A stretch of 64,000 nucleotides of DNA from Dendrophyllia cribrosa (taxonomy: Eukaryota; Cnidaria; Anthozoa; Scleractinia; Dendrophylliidae), in NCBI GenBank assembly GCA_024195265.1, contig JAJLRJ010000001.1:9908585-9972584 (forward strand). Reading direction: 5' to 3'. Below are positions 43,632 through 54,344 of the stretch, in pieces. A program made the position numbers and the translations under genes. Below the pieces are notes generated by a model, which was not told the DNA's origin, did no database searches, and worked only from the letters and a program-made list of their open reading frames with translations. Numbering within the stretch: the stretch's first letter is position 1; the number at the start of each line of letters is the position of its first letter.

Positions 43632-46600
43632 ATGGAAACGGCGATTGCTCAACTTACGTCCAAGATGGCGGACGAAGAAGAGAGACGACCCTTCTCGTGT
43701 CCTGTTCAGCTGCTCACCGATCGAAAATTAAGCGCTGAGAAACTTCCTAATACTAGATCGCTTTCTATGGGTGCAGTGGAAGAAACGGACGAAAATGAAA
43801 TATCAGACGAATTTCTAGAAGACATTTTAATTAAGCGTGCAGGTAGCGGAGATAATCTTGCCAAGTTTCAACTGGGACAGTTTTACTTTGAGCGGGAAAT
43901 TTACGATAAAGCTTTGATTGCATTCGAAAGAATCAAGAGTACAGATTTTCAAGCTAAATATCAACTTGGAGTAATGTATTATGATGGAGTCGGAACGAAA
44001 TCGAACCCGGTGAGTTTGTAGACAGACGTACAATATTCCTTAGACCTTGAAATACAGCTGTAGGTAAGTTACTTTAAAATGTTATTTTCAGCTGATAATT
44101 TGAGAAAACAAAATTATTGAAACACAATAAACCGTGTAGTTGTTTAATTAATTTTTGTTCCTGATTTATGTAAAACACCAAACGTGTCGGTGTACATGTA
44201 CATCGATGTAAGTTGTCTTTTATTTTTTTCCTTTTATAGGTCAGTACAGACATTCCATGTTTAACCACTGTAAACAATATTGCATACAGTTTGATTACAC
44301 TGACATTGTGTCCACTAATGAAGTTGTTATGTGCATCGCTGTAGAAGCACTGCAATTCTACTGCTGCATTTGTCACTACATGCCCCCCCGGTTGGGGGGG
44401 GGGGGTACTCTGCAAATTTTTGGGTGGGGGTGTGCCGCTAGGACTCTGAGACCCCTAGCCTATACTAGACCATTTTAGCTGCATTTTGCAACCCTATTCT
44501 GGACTAAACACCGAAAAACCCTACCCCATCCTAGAAAATCAGAAAACGGCAAACTGATCCTTACGGCAAGGCGATGAAAGAGTAAACAAAAGAATAAAAC
44601 AAAATATATATATTCAAACAAATTTGCCCATCCTAGACCTATTCCAGACTCGCTATTTTCAGAAACTCGTTCACTATCTCAGTTATTAGTTAACAGGGGT
44701 CAGTAAAAATGCCGTACTGCCCGCCGTACCGATTTTTAAATGCCATTTGCTAGTAAACCTTGTCTAGACTTAATTTCTTCATGCAACTGATCAGTTTTGT
44801 GGAAAATGATACCCTATTCTAGACCAAAAATCTCTGATAACTATACCCTATCCCAGACTAAACTGCCTGAAAACCATACCCTTCACAGTGGCACGTACCT
44901 ATATAGCCCATATATGGGAGACCCCCCCCCCCCCCCCTCCCCCCCAGGCTACATGCTCTCATTGATAGTTGCACACAACAATTTTAGAGGCACAGTGATC
45001 TTGCGATTGATGCATCTGACTTTTACGCTGACAACTGGTGGTTCCAGCCCTGAGTGGTCTCCACTGTTGTGTACATGTCCAGGCTTAACTAATCAATGAT
45101 ATCAATGACATCAATGTAATCAATGAGTAATCAATTGATTACCCATCGAGTATTGCCAATACTCAATGAGTACTCAATGACTAATCAATGACTCGCAAAA
45201 TGTTTGGTCATTGATTAGTCATTGATGTCATTGATTAGTCATTGATTTGCATGAAAATAGGTGTTGACAGGCCAGACACGACTCATAAGCTCGTGATAAC
45301 GTGGAACGTGACCTTTAGAGTTTTGCTCTAACAAGTATATCTCCCAAGGATTTTCCTTTTTTGTATGAGATAAGGGAGGCTCTTTGTATATGTCTCTTAG
45401 CAATGGTTGGTTCTGAATTAGGGACCGGTCATAAAGTACATGTACAGGGGGGGGGTGGGCTATGAAAAATTGGGGGTGGGTCACTATTTTTTAACACGTT
45501 AAAAAGGGTGGGTCAGGAAAAATAATGCACTGCATTAGGGGTGGGTCATGTTAAATTATTCACATATCACTACGTACAAACGCTAGTAAAATCTTTTTTT
45601 TAATAATAAATCTAATTTTCCACATTAATCCAACTTTATATGACAACAGGAATTCACATATTAAATATTTTGTTTCTATTTATGTACAGTCTTTAAATGT
45701 GAAGAGAAGTCACGCGGGAAACATTTTATAGTATAAAATCTAGAACAAAGCTTTACTGTGTGTTCATAAACCTAACTTATGTTAACATATTTTTTAATAT
45801 CTTCTTCTTGTCATCCTTAGTCATCTTCACCATTACCATCACCCTCAGAGGCATTACTATCCTCCTCCTCCTCGTCCTCCTCCTCCTTCTCATTATCATC
45901 ATCATCATCATCACTATCATCTAAAGCACTCAATACAACTGGTGACACGTTTGCTCTGATTGTTTCAATAGCATCCACTGTAAATTTACCTTTACTTATT
46001 AAATGAGTGACTGATTGCATAGAACACTCTCTCGCAATTTTTCTCTGCTCTTTCACGGTGTCGCTTCCTAGCTTTTGCTTTATTTTCTTTCACTCTTCTC
46101 TTTTTGAGACGAATGTTTCTTTTGCAAAAGGATACATTCGCTTGAGGTTTTCTTTTTGGGCCTGTGCCCTCATCAAAGTCTGGTCAATGTTACTTTGCAA
46201 TTCTGCAATCATTCCCAAGCATTTTTCATTGAAGCGTTGCCCACACTCTTGCCCACTGATGATTTTCCCAGACGTTTTAGTGAACCGCTGGGCATTCTCT
46301 TTCTGTATGCTACTCCTCAGCTTCTCAGATTTCTCTTTCAAATCCTGAAGTTTTTTAACCTTGTAATTAATTGCTTTGCGGTCAGTAGGCTTTAAGGGTT
46401 CCTCTTCTGAATCGCCTTCTGGGATTGCTGCTTGCAATGACATAGCTGACAGCTGGCAGTGAAGGTCATACTGGCGTCTGCCTTCGGAATGGAATTTTTT
46501 CACAAAATCTCGTGCATTTCTTGACCACTTCCATTGGCATTCATAAAAAAAGGGTAGAACATCTTCATTAAGAAATTTAGCTCGTGCCGACTTGGGATTT

Positions 46601-49600
46601 GGAATAAAGCCAAACTTCTTATCTTTCCAAGGTGTTGTAGAGGGTTTCTTTACTGAGCCTGACAATTTCAAGCCACTGGCACTTGAAGGGCTGGCCAGGT
46701 TTCCGTTTGACCACAATCTAGAGAACCGTTTAGCCTGGATTTCAGTGAGTCCTATACCAAAATGTAGAATTACGTTAGTATTTAAATCTATTAAAGATTT
46801 CATTAAATATAAAAAACTTTGGTGTGTTTTGTATCTTTTTTGTGTTGAAAAATCAATTTTATACAGATTGTCATCACGAATGACTTCTATAAATCACTTT
46901 TTATAATAAGCTTATATATTATTAAAAGCTTAAAAGTTTCATTATCAAACGTACCTGTATAAATTATAGAAGAAAAACTTAATGATTCTTAGTGGCTTGT
47001 GTCAGTGCACAATAGTTGCGTTCATTTGACTGACTGATACACATAAAACTTGTAAAAAATACCTATTTTCTCTAAATCTTCTGCAGTTACATCTATTATG
47101 TGGCTTATCTTTGTGACACCCTCATTGCGAAAAGCAGCCTCAAATACATCCAAGTCTGCTAATTTAAGGAACGTTGTAATCTCGTCAGAGCCTTGCAATA
47201 CTTAAGCTGCACAAGGAGTAGCTTTCATGGAGTCCCAAAGCCTCTGAAATCTGCGAATTTGTATTTCACGAAGACCTGTTGATATTCAGAATATAAATGT
47301 CTATAAAGATTTCACGTTCACACGAAAACAAACAGATGAAACTTCCCTTACCGATTCTGACCAGATCTTCTTTTCTTACATCCATAACATGTCCTATTTT
47401 AACCTGGACAACGAAGAAGTCAAAAACCTTTCCATTGATGAATTAAACAAACTTGAAGAAAATGCAATGGAACGAAATGCATGGTGTGTTGCAAAAGATG
47501 TGACTGAACGAATACAAGGGGAGCCAGGTCCAGCTGGAGACTTTATGCACTCCTTCGTCACACCTCAAAAAGAAGACCAATTTTTTTCAATACTGAACAA
47601 CTAAAGCAGTTTGTATCAACAGCAGAATCTAAACGACATACCAGGCCATGCGTACTTTAAGAAAATCAATGCCTCCATCGAACAGCACGTTCACGTCGGA
47701 GAACTATACTTAGAATATATCAAAGGTGATTGCCAACAAAACAGTGGAGTCCTGTGTGAGTTTTGCACGAAATTCCCTCCTTCCAGAGATTCATTGCACT
47801 GGGTACCACGTCCAAAACCTGATGAAACCGCTCTACCAGATCTGAAATATTTATCATTTGACGAAACTCCGATCACTTCACCAGAAGGACATTCCAGAGA
47901 GATAGATGATTATCAACCAAGGGCTCAGATTAAAAGGCATGTAAAAGAAAGAAAACTAACCCTGGAAGACAGTGACTCAATTGTTGAGTTTTCCAAAACC
48001 TTTGCTGTTCAGGAATTACATGTGCGAAAGTACCTCGAGCACCTCCAGTATCTTGAAGTGAAGAAATCGAAACGAAAAGATGATAGAAAACGTCAGAGAG
48101 AAACTGACTCCCAAAAGAAGTACGCTGATTACAACTCTGAATCTCTTTTTGGAAGAGCACCAAATGGGAAATAAGAAAATGAAGAAAAACGAGAAGCTAG
48201 TATTAATTTCACCTTGTTTAGCCAAAGCCCAGCTTGACAAAGCAACTATTGAGCAAGCTGCGAGAAAGGTTAACGTGGAAGAAAATGTAGATTTTCATGA
48301 TGGCGAACACGGGGAGGAGACAGGGGACGATGACGATGACTATGATAGTGTTCACGCAGATGATACTGATGGTGATGACAACAATGACTGTGGCGACAAA
48401 GAGTATGATGGCAGCAGCAAAAACTACGATGTAGTTCTCCAAGAAATTGGAAGTTCCAGCGAAGAAGAGGAAGACGATGATGACGATGAACAAGAAGTGA
48501 ATGATGGCATAGAAGATGAATTCTGTTCAAGAGTGGGACGACGTGTTACAACATTTCGATCTCGAAGATTTTTTGGAGATTCTGACTAAAGTGGTAAGCC
48601 AATGTAACCTAATGTACCTATCCACATCAGCGTTACTGGTTTTGGTTGGGGTGGGTCACCAGTTTTTTCTGTGCCACTCCAGGGGTGGGCCGCCCCAATT
48701 TTGTCAAATAACTCGGGGGTGGGCAACTGAAAACCAGTACTTAAAAAAAAAATTTTCATAGCCCACCCCCCCCTGTACTTTATGAGTGGTCCCTTAAATG
48801 CCATTTGCTCATTAAGATGTTTTTAAGATAATTTAGGCAACGCCGGGTGGTACGTTGTTACGAAAGGCAGAATTCTTATTCGCACGTTCTCCTTTTGCTG
48901 CAAAGATGACTTATGTTTATTGAATTTTGCCTTGAAAATTATTTTCTCAATGAGATTGTGAGTGTACTAGCCTCTAGCACGGAGGCGTGCTTTGAAGTTG
49001 TTGATTTTCCCACTGAATGATTTCGCTGAGGTATTTGTTCTTAAAAGTCTCAGGGCTTCACCTTTTATGAGCCCTTTTCTGACCCCTGGTGGGTGGCAGG
49101 AAGAGAAATGGGTGTACTGGAAGGTCTCTGTTGATTTAAAATGAGTAATCAATGAGTAATCAATGACCCACAAAATGTTTTGGGTTCGATTAATCATTGA
49201 TTACTCATTGAGTATTGGCAATACTCAATGATTAATCAATTGATTACCCATTGATTACCCATTGGTTACTCATTGATGTCATTGATCATTGATTAGTTAT
49301 GCCTGGACATGTACATGTAGTTTTTTTTTAGACAAGAGACTTTGTTTCACATTGTTTCTGTCCACCCAGCTGGTGTATATGTTGTGGTTCAAATTTTTCT
49401 TTGGTTTTAAAATTTTCAAAACCAGTTTGATTTTTGTTTTCCTTTGTCTCAGATTATGGTCAGTGATGAATCTTTTAGACAAAGGAAAATAAAAATTAAT
49501 TAACCTGGTTTGAAAATTTTCAAACCAAAGAGAAATTTGAACCACAACATGTACATGTTGTAGTTAATTTTTTATCTCAGGTAATTTTTATTTTTCCATT

Positions 49601-52600
49601 GTTTTTGGGTATGGTAATATATGCTAATGAATTTGAAACAAAGGAAAAACAAAAATTACCTAAAATAAAAAATTAACTACAACATACACATGGGGTGCTT
49701 ACCATTTAGCCAAAAAATCCTGAAATTTCGGTTGAAAGTCATATGAATCAGACAATTTCCGGGAAATCCGTTCAGAAATTGTGGAATACATGTACCTCCA
49801 GAGGTACACTGTAGTCCTATTTTTCTGTTTCGGAATGGAACGTTGGAAATTTCCTTACCATTTGAATTTAGAAAAATTCAAATCGCTATTAAAATCGAGT
49901 TAACAGTCTGGGTACCAGAATGGGGAAATGGAATATTTAAATGGTAAGGGCAATCTCATCGGTTGGTCGGTAAATTTGGAAAATCGCTTACCATTATGTA
50001 ACGGTTGACCCCCAACCGGTTTTTTCCTACAAATAGTAAGCACTTATGTAAATGGGTCAAGATGAACATTTTATTAATGTAATGCTGGGGTACCCTGTAG
50101 CCTTCAATGCAGACATCCTTAGGGCTCATCAGGAAAGGATTGTGTGATGAGCCATAAGGACATCTGTGTTGGAGACTAGTTAAACCTTGTGATGAACTCA
50201 GAACTAATGTAGCATCCCATCCAGGTGGGAGTATAAGTAATCTTATTACTAGAAATAGCTGAGAGCCAGTGAAGTGCTGCGATGTTACTCATCAAATACA
50301 GTGTAGTATCAATACTTATAATGATTGTCAATAGGCTCTGTGATGATTACTGTTTTTTTGTATATTTTCCCAAAAATGTAAGTGAATTGTTTGAATAATA
50401 AGCATGAATTTGTGTTAAATATAAATACAGTACTTAATAGTACAGAATCCGTCGTTTTCCATTGCTTAGCTTGTAATGTTTTATGCCCCCGGGCATACCA
50501 CGAGTAGAGGTTAGCTCCGCATAGTCATAGTCCAATGTAGACATCCTTAGGGCTTGTCACGCAATCTTTCCTCCCTCGTGCTACATAGTGGGAAATTTGA
50601 CGCGAAATTAAACGAGGCCCAGACGGGTCGATTGACTTCAACAAAAACATTGGTCAGCGGTCGCAAGCTAAAGGATTTCGTAATCCATATTTCCCGGTAG
50701 TTTCCATGACTACTTCCAGCGATTGATAAAATTGTGTTTGCATGATAACTCTGCGTAATAAGTAAACAACTTACCTCGAGCAAGAACGCAAAACCTCGGC
50801 TTTGGTTACCCTCAGGGGTGCCGCGCTATATTGCGAAAAACCAACTGTATTAGCGCGCGCTAAAATAGCGCCTTTAATGTCGTCAAATTGCGTCAGCAAA
50901 GTACTAATTAAAGTTCAAAAATGAAAAAAATTCAAATTTGACAAGTTAAAAAAGAACGAAATGTCACTCAAAAATTGCTCAAACACAAAGTGTCACACTC
51001 TGGACGTGTGTGGTTGCTCTTTATCAGGTTTTTTATCTTTCAACCATGCAATTGCAGACTCGAGAGAAATTACTACTTTTAGAAACTCGATAACATTCAT
51101 CTTTTTCTCTCAAAATGACTATGATCACGAGATTAATTCAGTCGTAATTTTAGTGCGTGCTAATACAGTTGTTTTTACTGTTGCTAAAGAATACAGTTGT
51201 TCAAAACCAATCATCGTTTTCTTTCAAAATGACAATTTTACTCACCATATGATCGCGACATTAATTCGCAATTTTAGCGCGGGCTAATACAGTTGCTAAT
51301 ACAGTTGCTAATACAGCCGTTCAAAACCAATCATCGTTTTCTCTCGAAATGACAATTTTACTCCGCTATTTTATCGCGCGCTTATACAGTTGATTTTACA
51401 GTTACTAATACAGTTGTACATGTTCAGACCTATCCTGACCACGCAGAATTCTACAACTACTGCCGCTGATGATACATACTGCATCCTCACTCAAAATCAT
51501 AGTCCACGAGAAAGTCCGCGAAATCCTCAAAACGATTTGTTGCGCCGTATATGAAGCGCCCAGGTCTCACTCGGTCAAATGAAACACAGGGAGCCTGTCA
51601 CGATTAGTGTGCTGCTCGCCAAAGGGCTCGCAGCAAAGATAGTCACTTAATGCCACAGAAATCAGGTTAAGCCCTGGCAGTAGTGGGCCACTTTAATCTC
51701 ATGAAGACCGTTATCTAGTCATTTTGTTAGTATTAACAAGCCATGCTGTATTGTGTGCATGAACTTAAAACCAATATTAAAATCACCAAGAGTTCATTTC
51801 TTATGGAGCACCAGCTTTCATGTACATATGTAATGGGGTGGTTGCATTAACAGGGACTTACAGTGTAGGGTGTCATGTACATGTGTGTCATTTTAAGGTT
51901 CCACTTTATTGAATTTTCAACTTTGTTCCTTCATAGGAGAAAGGATTTCAACTCCTCAAAGAGGTTGCAGAATCTACCAATCCTGATGCAGCTCACCTGA
52001 TTCCCTTTGCCCAGTATAATGTTGGCAGGGCTTTTTATGAAGGGTTTGGAGTCAAACAGTCTGATGCTGAGGCAGAAAGGTGGTTTCTGACAGCTGCTCA
52101 GGATGGGGATCCCAGCGGCAGTATCAAAGCACAAACTGTACTGGGTCTGTTCTACTCACGGCCAGGCGAGGACTCCTTTGACTTAGAAAAGGTTAGATTG
52201 TATGTGTAAATTGTACGCGCACATCAAATGCTTGTAAAATGGGTGCAGGGTTCTCATTAAGTGCCGGCAACTGGCTAAAATACCGGCTACTTTGAATTTT
52301 GAGCCGCCTACTATTATATCTCAACCGTCTACTCTAAAACTTAGTGGGAACCCTGTGGGTGTACAGAATGCATGTACATGTAACACGTTTTACACGTGTG
52401 TACATGTACATAATTATAGGTGCTGCAATGCACGCGAGCAGTGCTGTATTTGAACACAGGTGGTACTGCAGGTGATCAAGCTGTTTTAATTTTATAGTGA
52501 GATTTTTTATCTTTTCGTTTTTTAGGCTTATTTCTGGCATCAGGAAGCCACAGGAAATGGAAGTCTTGAGTCACAAGGTTTGTGCAGCAAAATTTATCAT

Positions 52601-54293
52601 AAATCATGCAAAGCAATTGATTGCCAATCAGTTAATTAGTGGCACACTCAGGGTTTTCATTAAGAATTGTAGTAGCAGGAAAATAGTGCAAAGTAACAGG
52701 AGAATATTATGAAAGAGTGAAGATAGCTATGTATTGCCATCGAAATTTAGCCGGAGAATTCTGTGTAGTAGGCGGAGAATTCTCTGATCTCCGATGCCTA
52801 ATGAACACCCTGCACACTAGTGGTTGAGTCGTTATCACATTACATCTCTCAATCAGAAGAATTTGGGCCCTACTGCTTGTTTCTAACAATGTGATTATTC
52901 CACATTGTTTCTCTCAACACACCCATGGCTGGGTTGTTCAAAGCACAATTAAGCTACATGTATAAACCCAGGGTAAGCATCAATTTGGAATCCAGTTAAA
53001 TAATTTATCAATCAATGGAGATTTCCCCAAAGTATGTCTGCCCTATAGAAATTAGTAAATTGACTTTGACTTGTCTTCATATGAAGCTTAAAATTAACTT
53101 TTGAAAAAAATTTAAGGAGAGAAATTAAATCCTTGGTTATTAATTACTTATTCTGGGTTAGCGTTAGTCGGATTTCGAACAATCTGGCTAGGTGTATACA
53201 GTCTATGTCCCAGTGTGCATGTACCAAAAGAAATTTGAAAATGGGTACCAGAAAAGGTATGGGAAACCTACACTGCAACAAAATGCTTTGAGTATTACCC
53301 TGCAATGGGATACAGCTGTAGCTTCTCATTTGTATAAATTATGTACATGTGGTCACCACCACTCTACTGACATTAAAGTGAGGTTCCATCCCCAATTAGC
53401 CTATCTGACATATTTTAAAATCCAAAATTTTCAAAAAAAAGATTGAAGCTTAAAATTTGAATTTCCAGAGGGTGGATTCCCATATAAAAATGACTTGTGT
53501 GCTTGTCGTACCTTCTAGAGGTGGTAAATTGTGTAGATTGGTACCGCTTAAGCCTGGTTTTCACTAGCGACGCAAGCACTAGCGCAAGCATAAGCGCAAG
53601 CATAAGAGCCCTTATTTCGCCGTGAAAACGAGCTTGACGCAAGCATAAGCACAAGCGCAAGCAAAAGCACAAGGATCAAAATATTTTGATCCTTGTGCTT
53701 GCGCTTACATGTATGCTTGCGTCGTATGTGAAAACGGAACATAACACAAGCACAAGAAAAAAGCAGTGATTCTGATATGATTTTGAAGACATTTTTGAAC
53801 AAAACAAAGGTTAGTTAAGAAAATCATCTTCGAAAGTCATTTGTGAGTTATTCACTTATTTTGCTTGCCTTGATTCTACGAATCTTGCTGGTTACAAACG
53901 TCGTTGCCGTGAAAACTGTTCGTTTCGTTTTCAAGCAAAAATAACATTATTTGAGCTGTCAGTCAATGAGTAAAACAAATAGATTCGTGTTTTCCGTCAG
54001 TCAACTACACAAAAACCTGGTTTTAACAATGATCAAATCTTGCTGGTGAATATTTCGTTGTGCTTGTGCTTGCATTCGTTTCCACTTGCACAGAATTCTT
54101 ATGCTTGTGCCTATGCTTGCGCTTGTGCTTGCGTCGCTAGTGAAAACCAGGCTTTAGGGTGCTAAAATCGAAAATGGCCACCGTTAAAATTGTCATGTAC
54201 GTTACCTTTTAGGGTTAATTGGGCTGCAAACATATGAAAGGAACTATTTGTCAGTTTATGCATTGTTTTAGTACCCCCATCATTTTTATACGA

Positions 54294-54344
<51 letters not shown>

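Larger units (their letters stand above)
45421..48793. mobile_element. 3.37-kb TIR transposon with TTA target duplication and two divergent decayed genes
   Basis: The ends GGGACCGGTCATAAAGTACA (left) and TGTACTTTATGAGTGGTCCC (right) are inverted copies, followed inward by a G/C run, GGTGGGCTATGAAAA and its complement, and further GGGTGGG(T/C)CA motifs. TTA lies on both outer sides (45418-45420, 48794-48796). A 3-bp TTA duplication fits PIF/Harbinger-type integration, but no DDE nuclease was recognised inside. Genes: minus 47385-45817 (SAM-like repeats) and plus 47389-48589 (unknown). Both are broken by stops or frameshifts. Confidence 0.85.
45068..49320. mobile_element. ATCAATGA-rich palindromic element hosting a nested 3.37-kb transposon
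   Basis: The left arm (about 45068-45248) starts GTACATGTCCAGGCTTAACT, and the right arm (about 49137-49320) is its inverted copy ending AGTTATGCCTGGACATGTAC. Both contain GAGTATTGCCAATACTCA and strings of ATCAATGA/TCATTGAT. Removing the inner element leaves about 0.9 kb, so the host is a long-armed MITE-type element. Confidence 0.75.
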
